A stretch of DNA of 64,000 bases from Aurantiacibacter sp. D1-12 (GTDB lineage Bacteria; Pseudomonadota; Alphaproteobacteria; Sphingomonadales; Sphingomonadaceae). Below the pieces are notes generated by a model that did no database searches, was not told where the DNA came from, and saw only the letters and a list, made by a program, of their open reading frames with translations. Each line of letters opens with the position of its first letter. The stretch's first letter is position 1. The translations under genes and the position numbers were made by a program. Positions 34,623 to 45,210 of this stretch are shown in pieces. The stretch covers positions 95,291 to 159,290 of the forward strand of contig NZ_JAPJZJ010000006.1 in the NCBI RefSeq assembly GCF_028858515.1. Direction: 5' to 3'.

Positions 34623-34961
34623 CTAAAGGGCATTCTCATTAGTTTCGCCGGTACGAATACGCGTTGCGCCTTCCAGCGCCAGAACGAATATCTTGCCATC
34701 ACCGATCTGGCCGGTGTTGGCGGCAGTGCGGATAGTCTCCACGACCTGCGGCGCCAGATCATCATCCACTGCGATTTCCAGCCGCACCTTGGGCAGCATG
34801 TTCACAGCATATTCCGCGCCACGATAGATTTCGGTCTGCCCCTTTTGCCGGCCAAAGCCCTTGGCTTCGCACACCGTCATCCCGGCAACACCGATCCCGG
34901 CTAGCGCTTCCCGCACCTCTTCCAGCTTGAACGGCTTGATAATGGCAATGACGATTTTCAT
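34623..34961 (-). CDS. glnK: P-II nitrogen regulatory protein (second copy)
   Basis: This 112-aa trimeric signal protein controls ammonium transport and nitrogen metabolism. The T-loop tyrosine Y51 (YRGAEYAVNM) is conserved for uridylylation, the B-loop GDGKIFV is present, and the C-terminal RIRTGE is intact. AGGAG precedes the ATG. A terminator separates it from amt upstream, so it probably has its own promoter or lives on read-through. It resembles the copy at 36487-36825 but differs in several positions. Confidence 0.93.
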   Translation of the reverse strand: MKIVIAIIKPFKLEEVREALAGIGVAGMTVCEAKGFGRQKGQTEIYRGAEYAVNMLPKVRLEIAVDDDLAPQVVETIRTAANTGQIGDGKIFVLALEGATRIRTGETNENAL

Positions 34962-35030
34962 CAGCGTTCTCCTGCCTTGCTGTGGCCTGACATCATCATT
35001 GATGTGCGCGGCACCCAATGTGCATGCAAC

Positions 35031-35063
35031 AAAAAAATGGGCCGGAGCATGTAGCTCCAGCCC
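35031..35063 (-). terminator. Rho-independent terminator after amt
   Basis: On the minus strand a 10-bp stem (35054-35063 with 35039-35048, one G-U pair) is followed by seven U residues (35031-35037). It lies between amt and the second glnK copy. Confidence 0.85.
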
Positions 35064-35147
35064 TTTGGAAGTTGACGTTCGCAGGAGGAACGATGATTGA
35101 CGGGGATGGGAGGAGAACGGTCAATCCCTCCCCCGCCAATTCGGATG

Positions 35148-36470
35148 TCAGTTGTAGGCACGCTCTCCGTGTTCGGAGATGTCGAGGCCGGAGTGTTCAG
35201 CCTCGTCGGTGACACGCAGGCCAATGGTGTACTTGACCAACAGGCCCACAAGAGCCGTGCCGAGACCGGCCCAGACCAGCGTGATCACCACGCTCTTGAT
35301 CTGGATGAACAGCTGTGCAGTCATGGCAAATTCGGCATCGCCCGGCCCGCCCAGAAGAGGCGAATAGACTACACCGGTGCCGATAGCGCCAACGATACCG
35401 CCCACACCATGAATGCCGAAAGCATCAAGCGAGTCGTCATAACCCAGCGCAGGCTTGAGCTTGGCCACCGCGAAGTAGCAGACTACGGACGAGGCGATGC
35501 CAAGCAGGACCGCGCCGAACGGACCGGAATTTCCGGCGGCAGGCGTCACAGCAACAAGCCCGGCAATCACGCCCGAGCAGAAACCCAGTGCAGAACCCTT
35601 GTGACCCGCGAGCTTTTCGACAACCATCCAGGTCAGCGCGCCTGCGGCTGTAGCGACGAAAGTGTTGATCATTGCAAGACCGGCAGAGCCATCAGCCTCA
35701 AGCGCTGACCCGGCGTTGAAGCCGAACCAACCAACCCACAGCAAGCCGGTGCCGATCATCGTCATGGTCATGGAGTGTGGTGGGGTGAGTTCGCCCGGAA
35801 AGCCCTGACGCTTGCCAAGCAGGTAGGCGAGCACAAGGGCCGATATGCCTGCATTGATATGCACCACGGTGCCGCCCGCGAAATCGAGAGCGCCGTCCTC
35901 AAACATCAGGCCCCCCGATGCCCAGACCATGTGCGCGATGGGGAAGTAGACGAGCGTCAGCCAGATCGGCACGAACAGCATCACCGCGTTGAACTTCATC
36001 CTCTCCGCCGTCGCGCCAAGGATCAGCGCGGCAGTGATCGCGGCGAAAGTCATCTGGAAGCTGATGAATACATATTCGCTAATCACTTCATCGGTGAAGG
36101 TGGCTGCCGTGCTGTCCGCCGTGGTCTGTGTAAGGAACAGGTTGCCCCAGCTAACGAAAGCATTGCCTTCGGGCCCGAACGCGGTCGAATAACCCCAGAT
36201 GACCCATACGATCATCACCAAGGCGGCGGTCGCGCCGATCTGCGTCATGGTAGAAAGCATGTTCTTGGACCGGGTCAGACCGCCGTAGAACAGCGCGAGC
36301 CCCGGCAGGATCATAATCAACACGAGAATTGTCGCCGTCATCATCCAGGCATTGTTGCCCGGATCGGGCACAGCAGCGGCTGCATCTGCGGCTGGCGCCG
36401 CCAAAGCAGGCTGCGCGGCGAAAAGCGCGGTCAGGGCGACAGCGCCAAGGTTGTAAATGGTATTCTTCAT
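35148..36470 (-). CDS. amt: Ammonium transporter
   Basis: This 440-aa protein has a cleavable signal-like segment (residues 1-23), 11 membrane helices and the Amt signature, including DFAGGTVVHINAG with the pore histidine, WVGWFGFNAGSALEADG, and the second histidine in GIHGVGG. It moves ammonium into the cell under low nitrogen. It starts 16 bases after the first glnK gene, so the two form the usual glnK-amt operon under nitrogen control; AGGGGA precedes the ATG. Confidence 0.96.
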   Translation of the reverse strand: MKNTIYNLGAVALTALFAAQPALAAPAADAAAAVPDPGNNAWMMTATILVLIMILPGLALFYGGLTRSKNMLSTMTQIGATAALVMIVWVIWGYSTAFGPEGNAFVSWGNLFLTQTTADSTAATFTDEVISEYVFISFQMTFAAITAALILGATAERMKFNAVMLFVPIWLTLVYFPIAHMVWASGGLMFEDGALDFAGGTVVHINAGISALVLAYLLGKRQGFPGELTPPHSMTMTMIGTGLLWVGWFGFNAGSALEADGSAGLAMINTFVATAAGALTWMVVEKLAGHKGSALGFCSGVIAGLVAVTPAAGNSGPFGAVLLGIASSVVCYFAVAKLKPALGYDDSLDAFGIHGVGGIVGAIGTGVVYSPLLGGPGDAEFAMTAQLFIQIKSVVITLVWAGLGTALVGLLVKYTIGLRVTDEAEHSGLDISEHGERAYN

Positions 36471-36486
36471 GATGGCGTTCCCCTGA

Positions 36487-36912
<426 letters not shown>

Positions 36913-36991
36913 TTATGGAAATTTCACGAGGAGGAGGTCAGGATTCGCGCTTATTGCTTATGTTGCAACGCACAAAATACAGGCACGCTGC

Positions 36992-37687
36992 TCAATTATT
37001 GGTCAGGGTGAGCTCTACGCGGATGGGCAGATGATCGGAGGCCAGCTGCGCCAGGGGGCTGGCGTGGACGTGCGCGCTATCGACGTTCCAGTGCGGGGTA
37101 TGGACCAGCCGGTCGAGCGACAGGAACGGGCGATGCGCAGGGAAGCTTTCCCCCGGCTCCACCATGTTCCAATGTGCCGCCAGGCCGCGGCCGCGCGGGA
37201 AGACCGCACGCCAGGTATTGAAGTCGCCCAGCATGACCGCAGGCACGTCGGGCGCGCGACTGGCTCCGCAGATATGCGCCAGCTGGCGTTGCCGCATCAA
37301 GCCGCTGAGATCGAGGTGTACGCCGGTAACGCAGATGTCCTGCCCGCCCACATGCAGGAGCGCCCGCACGGCGCCGCGAGGTTCCAGCCGGGGAAGGTGA
37401 TCGCCGGCGACCTCCTCGATCCCGATCCCCTCACGCACCAGCAAGGCATTGCCGTGCCAACCCAGGCTCTGCGGCTTCATAGGCACAGAGGCGACTTGCC
37501 ACCCGCGATGAGACAGCGCGATCCGCTCAATCACACCTTCGCGCGCGCCGAAACGGATATCGACTTCCTGTAAGGCCACGATGTCCGCACCCAGCTCGTC
37601 AATCACATCAAGAATGCGCGCGGGATTGCGATCTCCGTCACGCCCGATGGCCTTGCGAATATTGTAGCTGGCGAAGGTGAGCTGCAT
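36992..37687 (-). CDS. Endonuclease/exonuclease/phosphatase family protein
   Basis: This 231-aa protein has the EEP catalytic layout: N9 (ASYNIRK), E41 (LQEVD), GDFN at 154-157 and SDHLPI with D218-H219. The EEP fold includes nucleases, phosphatases and phospholipases; the substrate is unknown. It lacks a signal peptide. The start overlaps by one base the stop of the pyridoxamine-oxidase-like gene (TGATG), so they are co-translated. Confidence 0.88.
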   Translation of the reverse strand: MQLTFASYNIRKAIGRDGDRNPARILDVIDELGADIVALQEVDIRFGAREGVIERIALSHRGWQVASVPMKPQSLGWHGNALLVREGIGIEEVAGDHLPRLEPRGAVRALLHVGGQDICVTGVHLDLSGLMRQRQLAHICGASRAPDVPAVMLGDFNTWRAVFPRGRGLAAHWNMVEPGESFPAHRPFLSLDRLVHTPHWNVDSAHVHASPLAQLASDHLPIRVELTLTNN

Positions 37688-38262
37688 CAGCTTTCGGAAG
37701 GCGGAGCTTCTCCGGCGATGTAGCGATCGGTCGGGCGTGTAGGCAGGCCATCAATGCTTTCGACACGCCCCTTGTGCTTGCTCGCCCATTTCTCGGGGTC
37801 CGCTTGTGCGTGATACTTCTTCAACGTGTCGCGCTCTGCCGAATGCTCCATGAAGGGCACGCCCCAGCCACAGCTGGTCTGCACGCTATCGACTGCGATA
37901 TCGAAAATCTGCCGCGTTCCCGGCAGAAGCGTAAAGTGCCCTGCAAGCTCGCCCCAGCCATCATCGGCGGGCAACACCGGCTTACCCGTGCCATAGATGC
38001 GCGTGATCAGCGCGGGCTGTTCGAAATTACAGAACATCACCGTAATCCGGCCATCGGCTAGCAGGTGCGCGTTGGTCTCGTTCCCCGATCCGCCCAGATC
38101 GAGATAGGCGACGCGGTCAGGCGTAATAACGCGGAAGGCGTCATAGCCCTTGGGCGAGAGATTGATCCGCGCATCGGGCGCAGCGGTCGCAACAAAAAAC
38201 ACGGGCTGCTTCGCGATCATCGCGATGTGCTTATCGGTGAGGGTATCAGTGAAATCGGCCAT
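37687..38262 (-). CDS. Pyridoxamine 5'-phosphate oxidase-like flavin protein
   Basis: This 191-aa protein is a split-barrel FMN-binding protein of the general pyridoxamine phosphate oxidase superfamily, with FFVATAAPDARINLSPKG near residue 22, LDLGGSGNETNAHL near 55 and CGWGVPFMEH near 132. The true PNPOx catalytic residues are not obvious, so it is more likely a small oxidoreductase. It is the promoter-proximal gene of a pair with the EEP gene. Confidence 0.85.
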   Translation of the reverse strand: MADFTDTLTDKHIAMIAKQPVFFVATAAPDARINLSPKGYDAFRVITPDRVAYLDLGGSGNETNAHLLADGRITVMFCNFEQPALITRIYGTGKPVLPADDGWGELAGHFTLLPGTRQIFDIAVDSVQTSCGWGVPFMEHSAERDTLKKYHAQADPEKWASKHKGRVESIDGLPTRPTDRYIAGEAPPSES

Positions 38263-38293
38263 GGGGAGAGACTAGGCTCACCCGCACGACTTG

Positions 38294-39844
38294 TCACCGC
38301 TCCTTGGTCGCCGAGAATTTCAGCTCAGGATTCTTCTCTTCCTGATAGCCGACATCCCACGCGCTCTTCGCCATGAAGACAAGATCGCCATCGCGGTCCT
38401 TCGCAAGGTTGCCCTGATTATACCGCTCGAATTCGCGCAGCGCCTCGTCTGAACCGATCAACCAACGCGCGGTAGCAAAGGGTGAGGCTTCGAGTGCGGC
38501 TTCGACCTTATACTCAGCACCCAGTCGCGAAATCAGCACGTCGAGCTGAAGCTGGCCGACAACGCCGACGATGCTCGACCCACCGATCTCAGGGTAGAAC
38601 ACCTGGATCACGCCCTCTTCCGAAAGGTCATCGAGCGCCTTGCGCAACTGCTTGGTCTTGGTCGGGTCCTTCAGCTGCACGCGGCGCAAGATTTCCGGCG
38701 CGAAGTTGGGCAAGCCGGTGAAGCGTACCGTGTCCTTCTCGCTCAGCGTATCGCCGACACGCAGGGTGCCGTGGTTGGGAATGCCGATGATATCGCCCGG
38801 CTCGGCAGTGTCGGCAATCTCGCGGTCCTGCGCGAAAAACAGGATGGGCGAGTGCACCGCGATGGGTTTGCCAAGACCGCTCGGCGTCAGCTTCATCCCG
38901 CGTTTGAATGTGCCGGAAACCTGCCGCATGAACGCGATGCGATCGCGGTGGTTCGGGTCCATGTTGGCCTGCACCTTGAAGATGAAGCCGGTGACTTCGT
39001 TGTAGTCCGGCCCGATCTTCTCCTCACCCGCAGGCTGCGGACGCGGTGACGGAGCGTAGCGGGCAATCGCATCGATCAGCTCTTCCACGCCGAGGTTCTT
39101 GAGCGCCGAGCCAAAATAGACCGGCGTCAGATCACCTTTGCGATAAGCCTCGAGATCGAACTCGGGATAGCCCGCCTGGGCGAGCTGGTACTCCTCCTCG
39201 AAGTTTTCCGGAATGTTTGCATCGCTGAGAGCATCGCGCTTGCCGAGATATTCCTTGGAGCCGCCCTCGACCCGCGCGACCTCTTCGGTGCGGAAATCCA
39301 GCAAGCCTTCAAATAGCCCGCCCATGCCGATGGGCCACATCTGTGGGCTCACGTCGAGCGCGAGCATGTCCGCCACCTCATCCAGCGTCTCGAACGGATC
39401 GCGGCCTTCGCGGTCCACCTTGTTGACGAAGGTGATGATCGGCACCGAACGCAGGCGACACACTTCGAACAGCTTGCGCGTCTGTGGCTCGATACCCTTG
39501 GCGGCGTCGATCACCATTATGGCGGAATCGACCGCGGTCAGCGTACGATAGGTGTCTTCCGAGAAATCCTCGTGCCCCGGCGTATCGAGCAGGTTGAAGG
39601 TGATGGTCTCGCCCCCACCGATTTCGGCAAATTCCTTCTCGAACGTCATCACGGACGAAGTGACCGAGATGCCACGCTGCTGCTCGATCTTCATCCAGTC
39701 AGACCGCGCCCGCCGCGCCTCGCCGCGCGCCTTCACCGCGCCTGCCGCGTGAATTGCCCCGCCTTGCAGCAGCAGCTTCTCGGTCAGCGTGGTCTTACCC
39801 GCGTCAGGGTGCGAGATGATCGCGAAGGTACGGCGATTGGACAT
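38294..39844 (-). CDS. prfC: Peptide chain release factor 3
   Basis: This 516-aa translational GTPase recycles RF1/RF2 after termination. The G1 loop HPDAGKTT is at 12-19, then SDWMKIEQQRGISVTSS (switch region), DTPGHEDFSEDTYRTL (G3) and FVNKVDREGRDP (G4). These are RF3-type and distinguish it from EF-G. It starts 5 bases after the pheT stop, so it may be transcribed with pheST. Confidence 0.96.
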   Translation of the reverse strand: MSNRRTFAIISHPDAGKTTLTEKLLLQGGAIHAAGAVKARGEARRARSDWMKIEQQRGISVTSSVMTFEKEFAEIGGGETITFNLLDTPGHEDFSEDTYRTLTAVDSAIMVIDAAKGIEPQTRKLFEVCRLRSVPIITFVNKVDREGRDPFETLDEVADMLALDVSPQMWPIGMGGLFEGLLDFRTEEVARVEGGSKEYLGKRDALSDANIPENFEEEYQLAQAGYPEFDLEAYRKGDLTPVYFGSALKNLGVEELIDAIARYAPSPRPQPAGEEKIGPDYNEVTGFIFKVQANMDPNHRDRIAFMRQVSGTFKRGMKLTPSGLGKPIAVHSPILFFAQDREIADTAEPGDIIGIPNHGTLRVGDTLSEKDTVRFTGLPNFAPEILRRVQLKDPTKTKQLRKALDDLSEEGVIQVFYPEIGGSSIVGVVGQLQLDVLISRLGAEYKVEAALEASPFATARWLIGSDEALREFERYNQGNLAKDRDGDLVFMAKSAWDVGYQEEKNPELKFSATKER

Positions 39845-39849
39845 GAGTG

Positions 39850-42243
39850 TTAACCGCGTAGCTCCGCGCCCTGTTTTGCAGCAGCCGCGACCACGGCATC
39901 CGAAATCGCCTTCAGCTCGTCATCCTTGTAAGACTTCTCGCCCGGCTGGAGCGTCACTTCGACTGCGACCGATTTCTTGCCTTCGGGCACACCCTGTCCG
40001 GCAAATACGTCGAATACGCTGGCATCGACGATGTTCGCCTTGTCCGCGCCTTTTACCGCCCGTAGCAGATCGCTGGCGGGTAGCTCCGCGGGCACAAGGA
40101 ATGCAAAATCACGCTTCACCGCCTGCAGTGCGGGCGGCGCGTAGTGCGGCTTGGCAAAGCCTTGCTTGCCCTTCTTCGCCGGGATCGCATCGAGATAGAT
40201 CTCGACCGCGACCACCGGGCCATCGACATCGAAGGCATCAAGCGTGGCGGGGTGCAATGCGCCAAAGCGGGCGAGCACGTTCTTGGGGCCGAGTCGGAGA
40301 GTGCCCGATTGGCCGGGATGGAATTGCGGACCAGCATCGCCCATCACCATCAGGTTCGCGACCGGTGCACCGGCTTCTGCCAGCAGCGCTTCGGCTTCGC
40401 CCTTGGCATCATAGGCGTCGAACGGAACAGCCTTTCCGCTCTTCCAGCCACGGCCAGTCTTTTCGCCCGCAAGCAGCACGGCGAGCGTTGGATGTTCGTC
40501 TGAAGAGCCATCGGCGCTGCGAAGGTAGCGGCGCCCGACTTCAAAAACGCGCAACGAGCTCGCACCGCGATCGGCATTGCGCTTCGCGGCGGAAAGCAGA
40601 CCCGGCAGCAAAGAGGGGCGCATAGCCTTCATGTCTTCACTGATCGGATTGTCGAGCACCCAAAGCGGCTGGCCATCGGCAAAGTGCTCTGCCTCATCCG
40701 TGGGCAAGAAGGACCAGGTCACCGCTTCGTGCAGGCCACGCGCAGCCGCAGCACGGCGAACGCGGCGCTCGCGCAGCTGATCTGGCGATGAGGTAGGACG
40801 CGCCACGCCATCGGCGCGCGGCAGGGCAACGCTTTCGACCTTGTCGAGACCATAGATGCGCACGACTTCCTCAACGAGGTCAGCCGGGCCTTCGATATCG
40901 TGGCGGCGCAGCGGGCAAGTGACGTTCCAGGCGGAGTCGACCGCAAAGTCGAGACTTTCAAGGATACGCTTTTGCTCGTCTTCGGCCACTTCGACACCGC
41001 CGAGCCTGACGGTCATCGCAGGGTCGAAGGCAATCACCTTGGGTTCGCTTGGCGGAGAACCTGCGCGCACAACTTCGCTCGCTTCACCGCCGCACACGCG
41101 CTGGATCAGGCTTGTGAGAATGGACAGGCCGTCGTCCAGGAAGGCCGGATCGACACCGCGCTCGAACCGGGTGCGCGCATCCGATGCAAGGCCAAGTTTG
41201 CGGCCCGTTACGCCGATGGCTTCAGGATTGAAGTAGGCTACTTCGAGCAGCACGTCGGTCGTTTCCGGCTGCACACCCGAATGTTCGCCGCCCATGATTC
41301 CGGCAACATCATGCACGCCATTATCGTCTGCGATCACGGTCATGGTGGAATCGAGTGTGTAGGTCTTCTCGTTGAGCGCCAGCACCTTCTCGCCATCCTT
41401 GGCGCGGCGCGCAACGACGGCACCGGACAATTTGGCAAGATCGTAAGCATGCGTCGGGCGGCCGAAGGCGAGCATCACGTAATTGGTGATATCGACAATC
41501 GCGCTGATCGGGCGTTGGCCCGCGGCAATCAGGCGCTTCTGCATCCAGTCGGGCGAGGGAACGGTGTTGTCGACGCCCTTGATCACGCGGCCATAGAATG
41601 CGGGGCAACCTTCGGGATCATCGATGCGGATATCAACGGGACACGCGCCCTTGGCCTCGATTGCGCCCGGCTCGATCAGCTTGAACGTGCCGAGGCCAGC
41701 TGCGGCGAGATCGCGAGCGATGCCGTAGACACCCATGCAGTCCGGCCGGTTGGCCGTGATCGCCACATCGAACACCGGCGAGGCGTTGTGATATTCGGCG
41801 AAGGTCTGACCGACCGGCGCATCCTCGGGCAGCTCGATAATGCCATCATGCTCGTCGCCCAGCTCAAGCTCGCGCACCGAGCACATCATGCCATTGCTCT
41901 CGACACCACGGATCGCGCTCTTCTTGAGCTTCATGCCATTGGCCGGAACTTCGGCACCGGGCAGACCAAGTACGCCTTTCATCCCGGCACGCGCGTTGGG
42001 TGCACCGCACACGACTTGCAGCGGATCACCTTCACCTGTGTTGACGGTGAGCACCTGCAGTTTATCAGCATCGGGATGTTTTTTCGCGGTCAGCACTTCT
42101 GCCACGCGGAAGCCTTCCAGCTTTTCTGCCGGATCGTCGATTTCCTCGACCTCGATACCGATAGCGTTGAGCGACGCGGCGATTTCCTCCACCGTGGCAT
42201 CGGTTTCGAGGAAGTATTTTAGCCATTCGAGCGAGAACTTCAT
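39850..42243 (-). CDS. pheT: Phenylalanine-tRNA ligase beta subunit
   Basis: This 797-aa beta subunit has an N-terminal EMAPII-like tRNA-binding domain (about 39-150, with VVCGAPNAR), B3/B4 editing domain, B5 domain, a central pseudo-catalytic domain and a C-terminal anticodon-binding domain (about 703-797). Its ATG overlaps the pheS stop (ATGA). The length is normal. Together with PheS it charges tRNA(Phe) as a tetramer. Confidence 0.97.
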   Translation of the reverse strand: MKFSLEWLKYFLETDATVEEIAASLNAIGIEVEEIDDPAEKLEGFRVAEVLTAKKHPDADKLQVLTVNTGEGDPLQVVCGAPNARAGMKGVLGLPGAEVPANGMKLKKSAIRGVESNGMMCSVRELELGDEHDGIIELPEDAPVGQTFAEYHNASPVFDVAITANRPDCMGVYGIARDLAAAGLGTFKLIEPGAIEAKGACPVDIRIDDPEGCPAFYGRVIKGVDNTVPSPDWMQKRLIAAGQRPISAIVDITNYVMLAFGRPTHAYDLAKLSGAVVARRAKDGEKVLALNEKTYTLDSTMTVIADDNGVHDVAGIMGGEHSGVQPETTDVLLEVAYFNPEAIGVTGRKLGLASDARTRFERGVDPAFLDDGLSILTSLIQRVCGGEASEVVRAGSPPSEPKVIAFDPAMTVRLGGVEVAEDEQKRILESLDFAVDSAWNVTCPLRRHDIEGPADLVEEVVRIYGLDKVESVALPRADGVARPTSSPDQLRERRVRRAAAARGLHEAVTWSFLPTDEAEHFADGQPLWVLDNPISEDMKAMRPSLLPGLLSAAKRNADRGASSLRVFEVGRRYLRSADGSSDEHPTLAVLLAGEKTGRGWKSGKAVPFDAYDAKGEAEALLAEAGAPVANLMVMGDAGPQFHPGQSGTLRLGPKNVLARFGALHPATLDAFDVDGPVVAVEIYLDAIPAKKGKQGFAKPHYAPPALQAVKRDFAFLVPAELPASDLLRAVKGADKANIVDASVFDVFAGQGVPEGKKSVAVEVTLQPGEKSYKDDELKAISDAVVAAAAKQGAELRG

Positions 42244-43340
42244 GACCGCGCTCCTACACCGCCGGAAAGCGTCGGCTGTTCATGCCCGCTGAACCCGTAA
42301 TGTGCCAGCCAGCGCGCGTCGCCATCGAAGAAGGCGCGAAGATCATCCATGCCGTATTTGAGCATGGCAAGGCGATCGACGCCGAGGCCCCAAGCGAAGC
42401 CCTGCCACTCATCGGGATCGAGCCCGGCGAATTCGATCACACGGCGGTTGACCATGCCGCTGCCCAGCAGTTCCATCCACGCATGGCCCGGCGCATCGCC
42501 GCTGCCACCGAGGACGCGCTTGCCGTCCACGATCTCGAAGCCGACATCGACTTCGACCGAAGGCTCGGTGAAGGGGAAGTAGCTCGGGCGCAAGCGCAGC
42601 ACGATATCGTCCTTCTCGAAGAAGGCCTTGAGGAAAGTCTCCAACGTCCACTTGAGGTGGCCGAGGTGGATGCCTTTGTCGATCACCAGCCCTTCGACCT
42701 GGTGAAACATAGGCGTGTGTGTCGCATCGCTGTCCGAACGGTACACGCGGCCCGGTGCAATAATGCGCAAGGGTGCGCCCTCGGCCATCATCGTGCGGAT
42801 CTGGACCGGAGAGGTGTGCGTGCGCAGCAGCATCTTGCCGCCCTTGGGCGCCGTGTCGGGGAAATAGAACGTGTCATGCATCGCGCGCGCCGGATGGCTT
42901 TCCGGCATGTTCAATGCGGTGAAGTTGTACCAGTCGTCTTCCACCTCGGGCCCGGTCGCGACCGAGAAGCCCATATCGGCGAAGATCTCTGCCAGCTCGT
43001 CCATGACTTGGCTCACCGGATGCACGCTGCCGCGCGGAGTTTCTGGTGCGGGGAGCGTGAGGTCGAGCGTCTCTGTGGCAAGACGCGCTTCGAGCTCGGC
43101 AGCTTCCAGCTCCGCTTTGCGCGCAGCAATCGCATCAGCAATCTCGCCGCGCGTCGCCTGAATGGCAGGCGCCTTCTCGTTGCGCTCTTCCGGGCTCATC
43201 TGGCCAAGCGTCTTCAACAGAGCGCTCACCCATCCCTTCTTGCCGAGCGCTTCCACGCGCCGCGCTTCAAGCACATCCAGATCACTCGCCGCAGCGATCG
43301 CGGCCAGTGCCGCTTCCTTGTTCGATTGCATGTCAGTCAT
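42240..43340 (-). CDS. pheS: Phenylalanine-tRNA ligase alpha subunit
   Basis: This 366-aa catalytic subunit has an N-terminal coiled coil (about 1-85) and the class II core: [41 protein letters not shown], and [13 protein letters not shown] near the end. A second ATG at 43331 (MQSNKE) is possible. It is separated from rplT by an AraC-type regulator gene, an unusual insertion in the common rpmI-rplT-pheST order. Confidence 0.97.
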   Translation of the reverse strand: MTDMQSNKEAALAAIAAASDLDVLEARRVEALGKKGWVSALLKTLGQMSPEERNEKAPAIQATRGEIADAIAARKAELEAAELEARLATETLDLTLPAPETPRGSVHPVSQVMDELAEIFADMGFSVATGPEVEDDWYNFTALNMPESHPARAMHDTFYFPDTAPKGGKMLLRTHTSPVQIRTMMAEGAPLRIIAPGRVYRSDSDATHTPMFHQVEGLVIDKGIHLGHLKWTLETFLKAFFEKDDIVLRLRPSYFPFTEPSVEVDVGFEIVDGKRVLGGSGDAPGHAWMELLGSGMVNRRVIEFAGLDPDEWQGFAWGLGVDRLAMLKYGMDDLRAFFDGDARWLAHYGFSGHEQPTLSGGVGARS

Positions 43341-43427
43341 GGAATACCGGTTTCTTCAATGAAGGGCGCTCCGCTAGCGAGAAATTGCGCCAATGGCAAA
43401 GCGGCAATGCGCCCTTGGGCCATTTGT

Positions 43428-44330
43428 CTAACGGTCCGGCGCGTCGAGTGTCTGCGCTGGCGAGCCGACGACAGCCGCCCGCGCGGCGGTAAACGACCGC
43501 AAGAACGGATGATCCAAAGCCGCGTATTCGGTCGGCGTCATACCCATGAAAGCGGCAAATTCGCGACTGAACTGCGCCTGGTCATGGTAGTGCGCGTCCA
43601 TGGCTTTGGTCCACTTGCCTTCACTTTGCAGCATGAAGGCGGACAGACTGCGCATGAAGCGTTGGCGGCGCAGGAGAAGTTTTGGCGTAAAGCCGAAGAA
43701 ACGACAGCACAGACGCTCAAGCGTGCGTACGCTCAATTGCACGCGTTCGGCGAAATCGGTAACTTTGGAGAGATCCTCTTCAACCAGTGCGCGGTGAATG
43801 CGCAGGATGCGCTCTTCCTCCGGATGCGGCTGCATGGCCTCGCGCATGAAATCGACCAGCGCGTCATACTGCTCTGTTTCGCGAACGGAATCGTCGCACA
43901 GCACATCGGCGAGGGGCGCAAATTTGCAAAACGTAGGGTGCTTTTCCGCGTCCATCGCCTTGTCGGCGACGGCATCGGCATCACTGTCGAATAGTCGAGC
44001 CCAGCCGAGCGGCATGATGCCGATGCCCCACATGCGCGTGTCGCCCAGAGCAAATTTCGCCGCGAGGCTGCGGGGGCCTGACGCAGCCACACGCGCATCG
44101 ATCAGGCTTTGTTCACCCATCTGGGCATCGGGCACGTCACCACTGAAGAAGCGGATGCTCGCCCATTCCGGCGGCATGTAGTCGCAGATTTTCTCTCCGG
44201 CATCGATCGAGAGGTTGAGCCGGTAGAAGGTGGTGAAGCACCCTTCGAATTCACGCGGCGGCGCATAGAACTTGCTTTCCACATGCGAAGATGTGCGTAG
44301 CCCCGAACTGTGATCTGCCTGCCCCTGCAT
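43428..44330 (-). CDS. AraC family transcriptional regulator
   Basis: This 300-aa protein has a C-terminal AraC/XylS double helix-turn-helix (about residues 185-270: RVQLSVRTLERLCCRFFGFTPK, then the second HTH with HYHDQAQFSREFAAFMGMTPTEY). The N-terminal domain is unlike sugar-binding AraC arms and has no cupin I can identify. It sits between rplT and pheS on the same strand. The ATG at 44330 follows AAGG. Its C-terminal HPFLRSF resembles HPFLRLA in the second AraC gene (50151), so the two belong to one subfamily. Confidence 0.88.
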   Translation of the reverse strand: MQGQADHSSGLRTSSHVESKFYAPPREFEGCFTTFYRLNLSIDAGEKICDYMPPEWASIRFFSGDVPDAQMGEQSLIDARVAASGPRSLAAKFALGDTRMWGIGIMPLGWARLFDSDADAVADKAMDAEKHPTFCKFAPLADVLCDDSVRETEQYDALVDFMREAMQPHPEEERILRIHRALVEEDLSKVTDFAERVQLSVRTLERLCCRFFGFTPKLLLRRQRFMRSLSAFMLQSEGKWTKAMDAHYHDQAQFSREFAAFMGMTPTEYAALDHPFLRSFTAARAAVVGSPAQTLDAPDR

Positions 44331-44373
44331 AGGCAGCCTTGTGGCGCGGAAATGCGCACAGCACAAACAATTA

Positions 44374-44399
44374 GGGCGCCGGATTTGCACCCGGCGCCC
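44374..44399 (-). terminator. Stem-loop after rplT
   Basis: Perfect 9-bp arms (44374-44382 and 44391-44399) lie 25 bases downstream of the rplT stop on the minus strand. They are followed by TAATTGTTTGT, a weak U-tract. It probably ends the rpmI-rplT mRNA before the AraC gene. Confidence 0.75.
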
Positions 44400-44423
44400 C
44401 AAATTGGTTCGGCTTGGTCGGCC

Positions 44424-44783
44424 TTACGCGGGAAGAGCGTCCTTCGCCTGCTTGATGATGAGACCGAATGCTTCGGCTTCATTCATGGCGAGATCTGCCA
44501 TAACCTTACGGTCGAGTTCGATACCGGCGAGCTTGGCGCCGTGCATGAACTGCGAATAGGTCAGGCCTTCGGCGCGAACGGCAGCGTTGATGCGCTGGAT
44601 CCACAGGGCGCGGAAGTTGCGCTTCTTAACCTTGCGGTCGCGATAGGCGTACTGGCCGGCCTTTTCGACGGCCTGGCGAGCGACGCGGATGGTATTCTTG
44701 CGACGGCCGCGATAGCCCTTCGCCTGTTCCAGAATACGCTTATGCTTGGCACGGGTGGTCGTACCGCGTTTGATGCGTGGCAT
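44424..44783 (-). CDS. rplT: Large ribosomal subunit protein bL20
   Basis: This 119-aa basic protein matches L20 along its whole length: [15 protein letters not shown] start, [25 protein letters not shown], and [18 protein letters not shown]. It binds 23S rRNA early in 50S assembly and in other bacteria represses its own operon. GGGAGG precedes the ATG. It follows rpmI by 14 bases. Confidence 0.98.
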   Translation of the reverse strand: MPRIKRGTTTRAKHKRILEQAKGYRGRRKNTIRVARQAVEKAGQYAYRDRKVKKRNFRALWIQRINAAVRAEGLTYSQFMHGAKLAGIELDRKVMADLAMNEAEAFGLIIKQAKDALPA

Positions 44784-44797
44784 GTCTCAGACCTCCC

Positions 44798-45001
44798 TTA
44801 ATCGAGTCCGTAGGGGGCCCACTTCTTGACCGCAGCCTGATCGGCTTTGGCAAGAACCTTGGTCCCGCGCTGCTGGCGAATGTACTTGGCGTTGTGGCTG
44901 ATCAGGCGGTGACGCTTACCAGCGACACCATGCTTGACCTTGCCGGTGGCAGTGAGCTTGAAGCGCTTTTTGACGCCGCTCTTGGTCTTCAGCTTGGGCA
45001 T
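44798..45001 (-). CDS. rpmI: Large ribosomal subunit protein bL35
   Basis: This 67-aa basic protein starts [14 protein letters not shown] and contains [18 protein letters not shown], as in all L35 proteins. AAGGAG precedes the ATG at 45001; the longer in-frame start at 45031 is not used. It opens the rpmI-rplT unit. infC is not next to it in this window. Confidence 0.97.
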   Translation of the reverse strand: MPKLKTKSGVKKRFKLTATGKVKHGVAGKRHRLISHNAKYIRQQRGTKVLAKADQAAVKKWAPYGLD

Positions 45002-45155
45002 TTTCGTCTCCTTGGTCAGAAACACGTCCAACCAGCCCTGGCAGCCCTTTCAGCCAGACCGGAAGATAATCACGTGTCAGTGAAGGGCGCGCAATTAGAG
45101 TTCGCAGGCGCAAAATGCAAGCCCTGATTTCGCGCCCCGCCCCGCAGATGCAACC

Positions 45156-45184
45156 CCCCGCAAACCGTCTCCGGTTCGCGGGGG
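45156..45184 (-). terminator. GC-rich stem-loop after the TonB-dependent receptor gene
   Basis: Arms at 45156-45168 and 45173-45184 pair over 12 positions with one mismatch around a 4-base loop. It lies 27 bases downstream of the receptor stop. The U-tract is short on both strands. Confidence 0.65.
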
Positions 45185-45210
45185 CTGCTGCGCCGCTATG
45201 GCTGGGCCGA

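Noticed and set aside
40900..42222. 440-aa open frame on the plus strand
   Set aside because: It is antisense to pheT, whose whole length is conserved; no family features are visible.
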